In this document: positions 45,137 through 56,530 of the stretch, piece after piece
How positions within the stretch are numbered: the first letter of the stretch is position 1
Layout of the letters: the number at the start of each line of letters is the position of its first letter
Source of the DNA: Isochrysis galbana
Lineage: Eukaryota > Haptophyta > Isochrysidales > Isochrysidaceae
DNA length: 64,000 nucleotides
Assembly: GCA_018136815.1 (NCBI GenBank)
Contig: CM030933.1
Coordinates: forward strand, 6,115,137 to 6,179,136
Direction of reading: 5' to 3'
The notes under the pieces: model-generated
What the model was told of the DNA's origin: nothing
The model's database searches: none
The model's input: only the letters and a program-made list of their open reading frames with translations
Program-made: the position numbers and the translations under genes

Positions 45137-45958
45137 ATTCTCAACGAAGTTTATACCTTAGCTCGCATGGGGCAGGCGCCTCGTGCCCCTCCCCTATGGC
45201 GCTCCAACGCTCAACTAAGTTTATACTTGATTGACCCATGGGGGGGCACGAGCCCCCCCCTCTCTCCACTCCTCCCCTGCCATGGGGGAGGAACCACCCA
45301 TCCTCCTGGCATGCCTGATGGCTTGCCAGGAGGCCACTGCCCTACTGACCCACTCCCTTCCCCACAGGCTCGCCCCATTCGCCCATCCTGGCCCCTCGTG
45401 ACCAGCCCATCGCTCCAACCCCCCCTCCTCCCCTGGTCGACAGGCAGACAGGTGCAGATTGGGGGCCCCAGAGGCTCGGGAGCGCCAGCGAGGGAGAGGC
45501 AGGGGAGGCCAGGGCCCAGCCCCAGCCTCCTCTGCCCCCTGAGCTGGCCTCCAGGAGCCTCCAGGGGCCGCCAGAGGGCAGCTGGAGGCCTGCCGCAGGC
45601 GCGCCATCGCACGTGCCTGCAGGAGAGGGGAGAGAGAGCGCGGAGAAGGGGGTGGGCGGAGCGAGGGCTCCGCTCACCGGAAAATATGTAAGTCCCGCAC
45701 CTGTTTACAGGAGAAGTCGGGACTGAGGCCGCCGCCCACTCGGAGACACAGGAGGAAGGGGGGGAATGATCACCGGGGGGGGGGCGCGGGCCACCGGACC
45801 ATATCTAAGCCCTTCACCCCTAGTGCACGGGGGGAGTCGCCTTATGGCGGGGGGAGAAGGGCCGGGGGAGTGGAGGTGTAGAAAGTTTTCCTACGTGAGT
45901 AGAAAGTAGAGGGTCCACGGCCGCGTGTGCGGTGAGACTGTTAAAAGGTTTAATTTAT
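45137..45958 (+). mobile_element. SINE-like family A, reference copy
   Basis: The most complete copy in sense orientation: TTTATACTTGATTG and CCCATGGGGGGGCACG at the head, a GC-rich body, GTAAGTCCCGCACC with a nearby GTCGGGAC (inverted repeat), CATATCTAAGCCC, and the tail CGCGTGTGCGGTGAG, ACTGTTAAAAGGTTT. Shared with 8056-8815 over its whole length. The shared tail with LINE-A suggests that LINE-A reverse transcriptase moved it. Confidence 0.65.
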
Positions 45959-46228
45959 GGCGCTCCAACGCTCCCGTCCGGGCGTCCGGGGGGGGCTATC
46001 GGTCAACCTCATGCTCTGCCCTTTGGCATAAGCTGAGCATCCATCACACTCACCCAGTCCCCTAGTGGGCGCGGGACGGCCACACTCCCACGCGTGCACA
46101 GGCCTGCCCTCGAGTTAACCTGTCACATTCGCGAATCGACACTCGTTAGGCTTCTCTTCGTCGCTCGGTATTTATCGTTATAATTTGCTGCTTCCTCTCG
46201 GTCTCGGTCAAAAGCTTCGCTTGGACGC
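45959..46228. other. Short unassigned interval
   Basis: TGGCGCTCCAACGCTC recurs here (45957) and at 45197. No gene recognised. Confidence 0.3.
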
Positions 46229-46654
46229 ATGGGATTTTGGGTAGTGGAGCGCCCTCTCTCTTACTCTCGAAGAGAAGGGAAGTTTCCCACCTTTCTTCCT
46301 CCTAGGCGCCTCGCAAGTAGGTTTAATTCGCTATCTTCCCCGCGTTTCTCTATCTACTTCAGTGATTGCAATCAGTTCCTGGGACGGATTTCGTATGCAA
46401 CTGATCCGCGCACTCGAGGGCTCACTCACCTCGGGCCGCTGGTGACCGAGCGCCGGTGCTTTTCTGCGCGACCTGGTGGCGAAACAGGTTCTCACGTTGA
46501 AACACATCAGTACCTCATGCTCGAAAAGAAGCATGGGTACATTGACCCGTACCACAGCTTTTACGACATCGAAAAGAAGTTCAAGCTGACACACGAGGAG
46601 TGCGGTATACATCCAATGCACTCATTGAAGACGATCCTTTCAAGACAAGTGTGA
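46229..46654 (+). CDS. Unrecognised 141-residue protein or first exon
   Basis: The frame opens at an ATG and includes RFSIYFSDCNQFLGRISYA, then LMLEKKHGYIDPYHSFYDI and EKKFKLTHEECGIHP, which have balanced, globular-looking composition unlike the repeats. It ends at AGACAAGTGTGAG, which could be a splice donor rather than a real terminus, and beyond 46700 lies a dispersed repeat. No family recognised. It could be a 5' exon of a gene broken by repeats, or a chance frame. Confidence 0.35.
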   Translation: MGFWVVERPLSYSRREGKFPTFLPPRRLASRFNSLSSPRFSIYFSDCNQFLGRISYATDPRTRGLTHLGPLVTERRCFSARPGGETGSHVETHQYLMLEKKHGYIDPYHSFYDIEKKFKLTHEECGIHPMHSLKTILSRQV

Positions 46655-46924
46655 GAAGAGGATACAAAGGGTTCTGCAGCGGCCCGCCGGCGACCATGCA
46701 TCCTTCGTCGACCCAAGAGGCGCCTACCTGTCCTAGCCCGAATTTATACCAAGAGGGAGCGGTGCGAGGGGGACGACCCGCATCGCGTATTTGGAAACGA
46801 GGGGTACCAAATGAAGGCAAACGACCGGTTAAGAGGTTGGGTAGTAGGGAGGTTCACGAGCATGCTGCTTCAAGCCGCACACGTAGCGGAGATTTTTAAG
46901 AAGATTTTTTTTGTGAAGGAGAGT
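46655..46924 (+). repeat. 85-bp repeat and a retroelement tail
   Basis: 46700-46795 duplicates 9003-9090. At 46869-46912 the sequence CGTAGCGGAGATTTTTAAGAAG followed by a T-run is a LINE-A-type tail, lying tail to tail with the MERA copy on the opposite strand. Confidence 0.5.
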
Positions 46925-47220
46925 AGAGTGCATGTGCTGCAACATGGCTGCTTACATGATGGGCCTTGTCTTGCTGTTCGGGGTGTTTGGGGCTCTGGTG
47001 CCCTTACTGGTGCCCGCCACCTGGCTTGGCGGGTCTTCCTGGCGCGGTCGCTTCGGCGACAGCGGCGTGTCCATCAGTACTTCGTCCATCGCGGCGAGGG
47101 CGGCGGCAGCGAGAGAGGGGAGCGGCGCGCGCTCCATGACCCTATCAGTTTACTGATAGTTGGCTATCTTCTTTAAGATAGTTGCGATATTGCAATTCTC
47201 ATAATATTGCTTTTAGATAG
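46925..47220 (-). mobile_element. MERA leader copy 6 with two tandem hairpins
   Basis: The ATG at 47137 opens 61 codons (MERAPLPSLAAAALAAMDEV, then SPKRPRQEDPPSQ), very similar to the copy at 32901. Two hairpins precede it in sense direction: CTATCTTAAAGAAGATAG (47187-47170) and CTATCAGTAAACTGATAG (47159-47142), each led by CAA, the second four bases before the ATG. Confidence 0.6.
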
Positions 47221-47272
47221 GCTCAGATTTGGCACGGCTTCGCGCGCATAAGACTCTTACAACACCTATTGC

Positions 47273-48028
47273 TCATATACGTCGTAGGAAAGATTCAGGC
47301 AAGCTATGCATCAGAGCAGACACTCTTGGGGCGATATTGTGGCTCTCCACAGACTCCCAGAGGAGCTGCTGTCCGATTGTGCGAAGATCCTCTGCTTCAT
47401 CCACGTCAGCATATGTTGGGCCGATTTCACATTTGCAGCCAGCTCTGGCCAAGGCGTCAACCTGACTCTCGCAGGTATCAGACGCAGACCAGCTGACATC
47501 AGCGAAAGCAACCTCCGCCTTTGCGTCTGCAGGTAGACCAAGAAGAACATATCCACCATCAACAGCAGGGCAAATGTATGCATGCGAAGATGTGCTACAC
47601 ACTTGGGCAGCTTTCGTCAATTCGTTGGAGGGAAGCGTGGGAGAGTCCATGCCAATGAAGATGAGATTCGGGGCAGATGCAGACGGGCAACGCTTGGCTG
47701 CATCCATCAGAATGGCACCTAAATCGGAGGAGGAGGAACCTTCCGTAGTTTCTAGGACGGGCAAGAGCGTCCATGCTTTGGCCACCCCAAGCGCGTCCAG
47801 CAGAGAAGACAAATGTTCGCGAGACACGTCAGTCGGAGGTGCGTAGAGCAAAACTCTGCGGTCACAGTCCATCGAGAAGCGCTGCAGCAAGTCACTCAGT
47901 GAGCTCAGAGCAAAATTGGTGGTGAAGTCTTGCGCTGCCTTTGGGCCGAGCAGCGGGACGAGACTCTCAGCCAGCCGGGTCTTTGACTTCGGGCCCGGCC
48001 GCTTGGCGAGCAGGACGAGCGTGGTCAT
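47273..48028 (-). CDS. DUF2064 / rSAM-associated glycosyltransferase-like protein
   Basis: An intact frame of 251 residues from the ATG at 48028. The frame also stays open upstream through a purine-rich repeat, which is better read as 5' UTR. The start MTTLVLLAKRPGPKSKTRLAE is the nucleotide-sugar-binding beginning of this GT-A-like family, followed by LIFIGMDSPTLPSNEL (DxSP metal-site region) and AYICPAVDGGYVLLGL. In bacteria these DUF2064 proteins sit in radical-SAM/selenodomain loci and are thought to be glycosyltransferases. No signal peptide. Eukaryotic function unknown. Confidence 0.8.
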   Translation of the reverse strand: MTTLVLLAKRPGPKSKTRLAESLVPLLGPKAAQDFTTNFALSSLSDLLQRFSMDCDRRVLLYAPPTDVSREHLSSLLDALGVAKAWTLLPVLETTEGSSSSDLGAILMDAAKRCPSASAPNLIFIGMDSPTLPSNELTKAAQVCSTSSHAYICPAVDGGYVLLGLPADAKAEVAFADVSWSASDTCESQVDALARAGCKCEIGPTYADVDEAEDLRTIGQQLLWESVESHNIAPRVSALMHSLPESFLRRI

Positions 48029-48639
48029 TGGAGCGACAGCAGAGTCCACGAGACCGAGCCGCTCCCTCCCTCCCTCCCTCTCCCCGTCTCCCTCTCTCTC
48101 GCTCCCCGTCTCCCCCCCCCCCCCCCCCCCCCCCTCTCTCTCTCTCCTCCGTCTCTCTTTCTCCTCTCCAGGGGAGGGAGAGAAACCCTGGGTCAAAGGA
48201 CGAGCATTGAGGAGTAGAAGAGGCTAATACGGCCGCTAGAAAGCGTAGAAAGCTTCAATTGGGACGCGGAGGGCTCGAGCTTCCAAGTATATCAAGCAGA
48301 GATGATAGAAGGGGACTGGACCGCATTCAATGAAGTACTCCTACCAACCAGTGCAACCACCATCACTTTTCATGTGGCACGAAAGGCAAGTGAAATCATA
48401 AACAACTTGCGTAGAGTAGTAGTTTGCACTGGTTGGCGGGATCTTGGAAGCTGGACTGGACAGTATTGTTGTAATAGGGCTCAATGGGGGCGCTCTTGCG
48501 CTCTGCGCCCTCCTCACGGGACACTAACTTCCCTCCGGCCTTCTGGCATGGGCTGAGCACTCAGCATCACCCTGACCTTGACCCACACCGCGAATATTCT
48601 TGAGCGCGTATCCGCCCACATCGGCGCTGCCGTCTCTGC
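48029..48639. other. Upstream region of the DUF2064 gene, C-run
   Basis: 48050-48165 is CT-rich with a long C homopolymer (48112-48133). Beyond it no gene is supported. The stretch at 48240-48330 may be a further LINE scrap. Confidence 0.35.
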
Positions 48640-49790
48640 GGGGTTTCACCAAAAGGCGCCTCTCACACACTTACTCTTACTCCAACTCACGCGCGCATAC
48701 TTGGAAGAAACAGGCGAGGCCGGCATTATGCTAGCCCTAGATTGGGAGAACGCTTTTGACAGAGTAAGTTGGGGTTTCTATCACCTAGCACCAGAGAAGC
48801 TAAAGTTTGGAGAGGACTTCCAACGTTACGCGAAGACGCTCACAAATTACGAGGCAAAGCCGATCAGATATATATACTACAAACAGGGGTAGAAGCTTCC
48901 CCTTCAACATCGCCAGCGGAGTGCCGCAAGGTTGCCCGCTTTCCCCACTCGCACTCGCACTCGCGTTCCTGCTGACAGCGGAAACCCTTACCAAGGTTAT
49001 AAACGACGACGATGACATAGAGGGCATAATTAGAGGCATATATAATAATAAACGGGGCCGAGCTAAAGATAAGCCAATTCGCAGACGACACCCAACTTCT
49101 CGCGGCCGATTACGCGAGCCTAGGCCAAGCGCTGAAATGGGTAGACAGATACGCGACCTCCCTTAGTTAGATGGGAGATGGGTGCGAAGATACGCAGCAG
49201 CCTCGTAGCCTCGTGCAACAAAATTCGAATTCGCACAAATTTCGAGACCAGAGTCTGCAAACCTGGGCTTGAGACCATGGGGAATCCTAATCTTCGCATA
49301 TTATGTGTCAATAGCAACACGGGGAACTGTTAAACTGTGCGTGTGGGCGCGTACCTCACACGAATATTGCCATGCCTACGGCCTTCAGAAGGGCAGGAAT
49401 ACAACACCAAGCTGGAACCTGAGGGTGGCACACATCGTTAAGGAGCATACGGCAAAGAACACGACTAGCAAACATCGGACACACAAACGACACAGTATCA
49501 ACACCTGAAACCCGAGCACGAGGAACACCGAACCCACATCCAACCTAGCAAATGCAAAAACAAACTCCACAAGCCACAAGGCCTGCTCGTAGCCCCACAC
49601 TCCACACTCCGAACCAGGCCCAAGGTAGCGCACCTGGGCCGGACCCCGAAAACAAGGAATGACGGGGGGGAAGGAACGGAGGTGGGGGAAGGGAGATAAC
49701 GGCGATGTCGGTAGAGTGGTAGTGTACGTGAGCAGTGGGCAAGAGTAGGTTTAGGTTTAGCCCGAAATCCCCAGATGTTTTTTATTGAAT
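48640..49790 (+). mobile_element. LINE-B copy with internal deletions
   Basis: Reverse-transcriptase blocks LTRAYLEETGEAGIMLALDW (48676-48735), AFDRVSWGFYHLAPEKLKF, then in another frame SGVPQGCPLSPLALALAFLL (with a duplicated CTCGCA unit) and a FADD block at about 49077-49095. The sequence then jumps to the LINE-B 3' UTR (about 49400-49790), which has CACACTCCGAACCAGGCCC and ends CCCCAGATG plus T-run, as at 35565. Several frame breaks; not coding-competent. Confidence 0.75.
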
Positions 49791-49893
49791 TAGAAGCTAG
49801 ACGGTCTAGACGGGACTGAAGAAGACTATGCGCAGGATGGCAAACAAGCCCGTCGTCAAAGCATGCAGCGACGGACCGACAAGATGGCTCGGC

Positions 49894-52800
49894 TTAGCCG
49901 GGACCAAGAGGCTGAGGCTGATCGCCAGCCCGTGCCATCGATGCCCGCGCACTATAGATATCCCTGCCACAGTATCCGCCACTTGCTGCATCATGAGCAC
50001 CGACTACGGGCACCCCACCCCACTGTACATCGATCCCACCAGCGCTGCGACCAACACTAGCAGCCATTGCACCCGGAGGCCGATATGAGCCCGGGCTTTG
50101 AGTGTCGGCGCTTGCCGCGACCACACATGGTGTGGGGCCATGAACGCTTGCACTGGATCTCGGCGGCAACGTGGCCACCCGTGAGGCAATTTCAGGTCCG
50201 CCCGCGACTAACGCCACGCCACTAGGCGTTGTCGCATTTGCCGTCGCCTCGCACAAGCGCTTCTTCTCCATGTGTCGGTGCTCAACACCAGTGTACTCAA
50301 TACAGGAGAGCAGATTTGGGCGCAAGATCTTCGCCGGAGGTGGAGGTGGTCCGACAAGTGGTGCGGCCGGAGGCTTTCGGATGTCGTTACCGCCACCGGT
50401 ATCGAGCCCTCTCACGGCAGCTGATTGAGGAGTCATTTGTGTTGGTATCCCTGCGGCAGCGGCGACCGCAGCTTCAATGGCGAGCATATTTGCGGTGCCT
50501 GCCGGTGAAATGCCCTCGTAGCTGTGATCGGCTGCAAGAGCTGCAAGGGAACCAGGAAGTGGCGTGCCAGCAGCGGCAGCCGCAGCGGCCTTTGCAGCGG
50601 CTTGCGCAGCGGAAACGGCATTCTGGGAGGCGAGAGAGCCGCTGGAAGAGTCGGGCAAGTCCGTGCTGGTAGTCGCCGAGCGTCGTTCTGCAATGGATGC
50701 CTGAGGAGGACCGAGCATGAAGGAAGGATCCATGTGAGAACATCAATGAAAAATCGGGTACAAAGGTTACCCCCTCTGCGTTGCGTCGACGGGACCCGCC
50801 CCCAAGGGAGGGCGATGGCCATGTCGTTTGGAAGTCCATGAATCACCGCATGGGCAGCCGCCAATGGACATGAGTGTACCTGAGAGGCTGCTGTACCGAA
50901 CTGTGACTCAATTCTGGCGTACATGTCCCACAAGCGGGTGGAGTGAGGAGGATTGGGTAAAAGCACAAGGGCGCGTTCCAAGTGCTCGCGTAGGTTAGGA
51001 AGGTCCGCGCATGAGGCAAGAAAAGAGGCAATCGCGAAGACCTGCAAGTAGGAGAGATCCGAGCTGATTAAAAAGCCATTGATGCTCGGGTGAGCACTGA
51101 GACAACCCTCGCATGCGGCAAGATCAGCAGTCATTGCCACTATGCAATGGGCCGACTCACCAGTCCCGGGTCGACATTCGTTGCACGTGCGGTAGCGTGT
51201 GCTTCTTCCTTGGATAGCGCAAGGGAGAGAATACGTCGCGCGGTCTCAATTGAAAGAGAGCGCTCATCTGAGCCAAGCATGTACTCAAGCTGTACAGACA
51301 GCGAGCGGATAGGTGAGTATGAATTCATGAACCGGTAGGATGCATATCGGTTGTGCGACCTCCAATCGGCTGGGCAACCAAAGATGGCCTGTGCGGCCGT
51401 TAACGCCACGGGCATCCTCGGGGACTGGATCCAACTAGCCTTGCCAAGGGCGCCGCTCATCGTACCTGAGCTGCTGCTGCATAGACATGCCAGGAGCAAA
51501 TGCTCCGAGGTGCGCGCCTGGCTTCAGCAAACGCGTTCCTCCCTGCTTCTCGTCCTCCGGTGCGCCATGCAAATCGTATCCTCGCGATGTGTGCAGCGGC
51601 CGAAGGAGCGGCGGTCACCATTGTATCAAGCAACGTTGTAGCGGCCTCAATCTGCCGAGAGCGCTCTTCGAACGAGGCTAGGCCGAGATACAGAAAGGAC
51701 TGTGCATGGCGAGGGGTTGAGATGGGTTGAGAAGCAACGCAAACGCCAAGAGTCACGGGTGATATCGAGGGAGGAGCGCCCCTCCACGGAGCAATGAGAA
51801 TTGCGGAGTACGAGGAAAGGGCAGGACATACTGCAATCGACGAGTCGGGGATGGCGAACCTGTGAGGGTAAGACTTGAAGGCCTTCATTCCACACCTCGC
51901 GCGCCACCTGCCGGCATGAAGGGGCAGCAGAGGGCGATCAGAGCTCTGGCCGCCAGTCTACGCAGCGCTGCGATGTGAGATGAGGCACATAGGATACCAG
52001 GACTAGATGAGCCACATAGGATGTGTTCACCTGATCATGCCCCTGTTTAGCGAACCATGAGGCCGCCTCATGCCACAACTGGGGAGCTCGCCAAAGAGCA
52101 CCAACTCCTTGACTCAAGGTGAAGCGCATCCTCGCAAGTAGCTTGGCCGGCTCTAGCCTCTGCGGATTCGCAGCCTCGAAAGCCCATAGTTTGCGAAATG
52201 CGTTAAGACGGCGAGGAGTAGCAATACCGTTTGGAAGGTGCCCGTGAGTGCAGGCAGAGGCAGCACGGAGCGGAGCATAAAGGCTGTACCGCTGCTGGGC
52301 AACGTTGCGAGCTGCAAGGCCTTTCTCTGGCGTATCCTGACAAGCAGGACCGGGCAAGAAGAGAGGGTTAAGCAGGTCGGTTCTCGGTGGTATTGACTAG
52401 TCTTGTTCTAGCTCCTACTACGAATGACGTCCATGTCGGTTGGGCAACCCAAAACCCCGACCAGCATGCCATACTACTGGGAGATCGAGTCTGTCTATGT
52501 GATCCCAACGCACAGCTCCCGACAACACAATCCGAGCTTTGGGTGCAAAAGTACCTGCATCATGAGTTTCGCCTGCGCTCCCGACACCCGTGTTTCCCAT
52601 GCTTCGTAGTCGCGTGCTAGAGACTCAAGTCCAGCGGCTGGACTGTTGACATGAAATTACAAGGAGGGCAAGGTGTCAATTTCGAACCCTCAACCACAGG
52701 AAGGAGCATACAAGCTCATGCTTGCAACGCATTGCGCTTTACTCTCCTGCAGATCGCCGTCTGGTACGCCTTCCTCGTCGCCGCGAGCTCAGAAGACGAG

Positions 52801-53437
52801 ACCAGAGCATCGTTCGCTTCGGCTCCTGCTTCGCTCGCAGCCGTCAAGCTCACATACTCCTGAGGTGAGTTCATAGTGGATGACTTCAATTTTCATGTGA
52901 GCCCACTCACATAAGCTGAGCGTAACGATGGCCACGTAACGCGGCGACTAGGAATGGCGGGGCACCGAGCTGTATTTATGTGCGCACCTGCCAGAGCGGC
53001 CCCGCCACAGGATCGGCGCCTACAGCTTCGAGCGTGAGCTCAAGAGCGGGTAACAGCTGAGAGCGTGCCGATGCCGCGTCGAGCCCGACGAGCTTGACAC
53101 CCTTGATAAAGTTTAGGAAGAGCTGCCATAGCGGTAGTTGTGGGCATCGGAGAAGGCAAAGCTCGAAGATTGCCTCGACCTGCTCTGCCTCGCACGCGCG
53201 GAGCTCGGCTTCCACCCAGCGCATCCACAGGGGCGCCGAGAGCGGCATCGCGCTCACAGCGGCCTCAAAGACGGGCCGGAACTGGGCGGGAGTGTGGTCG
53301 GCTGCCTCTGCGAGGAGGACGCGCCAGGCGTCGACATCGTGCCGGTCGCGCCGGATCCTCCCTTCCATCGCCAGCGCAATGGTCGAGCGCTCCCATTCGG
53401 CCGTGGGCGGCACCTCTATTTCAGTGGTCTCGCTCAT
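49894..53437 (-). CDS. CSTF3: CstF-77 (Rna14-like) cleavage stimulation factor subunit, nine exons
   Basis: HAT-repeat scaffold of the mRNA 3'-end cleavage/polyadenylation complex. Exons: 53437-52988, 52859-~52733, 52642-52555, 52336-52031, 51907-51860, 51699-51466, 51289-51161, 51041-50880, 50700-49894; all junctions except the second are phase 0, total ~784 residues. Collinear HAT blocks: RHDVDAWRVLLAEA, FRPVFEAAVSAMPLSAPLW, RKAYQTAI, LARDYEAWE, LNAFRKLWAFEAANPQRLE, LWHEAASWFAKQG, YLGLASFEERSRQIEAA, SIETARRILSLAL, LREHLERALVLLPN, and RLWDMYARIESQFG joined to ASIAERR, matching the 'FE..GDLAS...ERR' block. The C-terminus is long, Ala/Pro-rich, with KILRPNLLSCIEYTG. The exon 2 end is uncertain: the best frame-keeping donors are GTTGCA or a GC-type GCAAGC. 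Confidence 0.87.
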
Positions 53438-53819
53438 CGTCGCGAAGAGAGGCAAGACAGAGGGAGAGGGAGAGGAGGAGGATTAGGAGGGAAGGAAGAA
53501 GGAGGAAGGGCAAGAGCGGAGAGGGAGATGACAGAGGAGAGAGACGAGAGACGAGAAAGCAGAATGGAGAGACGGGGAGCGCGCGCGGTGAGAGAGCGAG
53601 AGGGCTGCGCGGGCGGCGGCGAGAGTCGGAGCGCCGCTCTCTAAGGTTAGTCGCGGCCTACATGTTCTCGCCTGTGGTAGAGGTCCTCCGGAGGTCGTAC
53701 AGTAAGGGTGCACCATTAATTAAGAAACCCCCCCATTTAGAAAACCTAGAACCTAGAAGCAAATTGGCCGTCCAGCGATAAGAAAAGGAGCTGAAGTGAG
53801 GAGCCTCCACCTGAGGATA
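53438..53819. other. CSTF3 upstream region
   Basis: Purine-rich GAGAG/AGGA stretch (53455-53640) on the + strand, probable 5' UTR and promoter. No gene recognised. Confidence 0.35.
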
Positions 53820-56530
53820 AGAAAAAAAAACCTTTTAATATTCTCGCCACGCGCGCGGCACCGGCTTTCGTTTCTGTAGCCACGCCCTCCTCCTTCCCAC
53901 TCCCTAACTTCCCGCCTTGCGGCAACTCCCCTTGTGCTCTACGTCGGGGCTCAGGTTGTTGGGGGGGGTCAGGTTGGGCGGGGTGCACTTGTCCCCAGCG
54001 AAGGTACTCGCCTCCCTCCTGGTTCGCTGAGTGACATGTTTCTTTCCGTTGTTGTGTGAGCGTCGTGTCGTCGTTGGTTTTTCTGTTATCGTTCATGTCT
54101 TCTCGTGCCCTAAGTCCATTTGGGGCGAAGTATAGTTGGGTCCTAGGCGAGGCGTTCGGCAAGGCCGAGCGCTTCTGCTACTAGGCCGAGGTTATCGCTC
54201 ATTCTCAAGCGGCCTTTGTCATCTTCTATGAAGGTAGGAGCGCTGAGCTCCACCGGAGTTTTGATTTTAGGTTTCCTTCCCTGGGCCGCCTTGCGCGTTC
54301 TCGCGGTGTTGTGGAGGCTCGGCGTAGCTCGGCCTCTCACCAGGGTGGTAAATCTCATGAGCGTTGCTTCTAGGGTTGGTATATAGTGGAAGTTGTATGA
54401 CTCGAACTCTACTTTATAAAAGTCTTTAATTATGTGTTTCCATGCTATTATGTAGAGGGTCTTCAGGCTATCAGGGGTGGTAGCGCCGGGATATGCAAAT
54501 AGCCTGTCTTTGACTTTTTGTGTGCGCGACCTATTTGGGCGAGGCGTGTAGTTGGTAAGGGTGTCTATGGTTTCGAATATTTTCTTCGTCGCGGGGCACC
54601 ATGCTAAGTGGCACGAATCTTCGCGGTGGCGGCGGCATAGTCGGCACATATTCGTGTGGCTTTTCGCAAATCTGTTTCTAGTGCCGATTCTTCTGTGGGT
54701 GATATGTTTAAAATGTGGGTGTTTGTCTTCATGTGTGAGCAGCGGGAGTGTGTATAGCCTTGCTATGTGTTTCCATTCTTCTTTCGTGACATCTAGGCGT
54801 TTATCCCATGCAAGCTTCGCCGCTTGTGGGGCGTTCTTCGCGGTTGTTTTGAGCGCGGCTCGCGTAATGTCCGAGACCGCGATTGCGTCAAGCGCGAGTT
54901 TGCCTTTTTGCATAGCGTACTCGTCCGCTAGGGGGTATTCCATGTATCTCGGTCCTTTGTATCCGCCTTCCCATCGGGCCGGCGCGTGGTAGCGTTGAAT
55001 CTCTCCGGCGTCCGCCACTCCTCCGGTGGCGGATATTTCTCCTAGGTAGTCCGTGTCCGCATGTAGCCATATATTGTTGAGTTTGCTGATGTAGCGATCG
55101 TCCTCAGAGACCTTAATCTGTTCGTGTGTCGGGGTCTCCGTCGACCGGGGGTGGGCGTCTACTCCGTTTTCGTCTACGTCCGTTGTTTCCGAAGTCGGGC
55201 GTTCTCTCGATCGTCCGAGTACACTTATAGCGTGGCTGACTATCGCGTCCCAGGTGTTTAAAAACTCTTTCTTTGGGATGGTTCGACCTTCGTGCACGAA
55301 CGTTTCGGGTAGGTGCTCGACATACGCCGAGCATTCTTCCTTGCTGTATGGCGTCGTAAGGGCGTCATCCTTGAATACGTTGTGGATTACATTGGTGTGT
55401 AAGGATTCCCACAGACGTGCCCAAGGGGCTCGTATCGCCGGAGGGGGAATGTGCGGGTTGTGCCATATGGGCTGCGACAGTGCGCCTTCCCTCGTGAGGA
55501 AGGACGGCCTTATGTCTAGCTCTCTGAAGTTTGCAATGGCTTCCCTCCAAAAGATCGGGAGCGCGGGGTTTCCTTTAATGCTGCCTGTCAAAATTTTGAT
55601 CGGGATCGTGGAGAGGACAGCACCCCTGCCCAGTCCGGTCCGGCAAAACCAGGCGTCCAGTCCGTGTTTCCATATTGCCTTCCTAGCATTAAGATAGTTT
55701 AGTATCCATTTAGCTTGGAGGGCCTTCACATGGGACGGCCAGTGTAGGAGTCCCAACCCCAATGTTCTGGTCGCGCTTTTGCCGTGCGATGTGGCGTAGT
55801 GCGGGCATCTAATCCACTTGTTTCTATTGTGTGTAAACGGGCTCGACCAAAGGACCGCATCCGCCGCCTTTTGAACTCGAGTGTGAAACCACTTGGGGGC
55901 GGCTAGCGTCTGTAACCAATATCTAGGCATACCGTATATTATGTAGTTGACTACCGTCGCTCTCCCAAAGATTGTCATGTAGTTGGTGGCCGGCGCTAGT
56001 TTCGCTACCTTTTCGTCGATTTTGTCGGCTAGTTTCGACCAGAAGGGCTTGAGGGCCTCTGGCGCGCCCAATGGGACGCCCAAGATGGTTAGATATTCGT
56101 CGTTGTCTGTCCAATTATATTTTCGCATATCCCATGGGGGTTTGCGGAGTCTTTGGGATCCCATACGCATCCCTTGAAACTTACTCTCATTTGTTTTCCC
56201 CCCCGTGGCTCTCTCGTGTAGCCCTACCCAATGTAGGGATCTTTGGAGGCTTTTGTAGTCCCGGGCTATCAGTGCCGTGTCGTCCGCGAATTGACTTATC
56301 TTTAGGCTGTAGCCGTTTAAGTCCACGCCGTTGATGTCCTCATCTCCGTTGATGGCGCGAGTGAGCGCCTCCGTAGCGAGAAGGAAGGTGAGTGGGGAGA
56401 GCGGGCATCCTTGCGGCATGCCACTTCCCACGGTGAAGGGGTAGCTTCGTCCGCCGTTAGTTTTAATAGTGCGTACAGGTCGGGCTTCCTCGCTAGTGAG
56501 TGCTTTCGCTAGCGTTTGGAAGTCCGGTCA
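53820..56530 (-). mobile_element. LINE-A copy with intact 762-codon 3' half of ORF2
   Basis: In minus orientation the copy starts near 56530 at DFQTLAKALTSEEAR and runs unbroken from there to the stop at 54143: SGMPQGCPLSPLTFLL, ISQFADDTALIARDY, ILGVPLGAPEALKPFW, thumb, HWPSHVKALQAKWILNYLN, EYPLADEYAMQKGKLAL, CRLCRRHREDSCHLAWC finger and the C-terminus EALGLAERLA. The 3' UTR ends at 53820 in CGCGCGCGTGGCGAG, AATATTAAAAGG and a T-run. It lacks the endonuclease and fingers, so it is dead on arrival, but the long unbroken frame indicates a young insertion. No target duplication was found. Confidence 0.92.

Noticed and set aside
49277-49330. Possible start of a LINE endonuclease (MGNPNLRILCVNSNT)
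   Set aside because: Only about 15 residues fit before a stop; too short to call.
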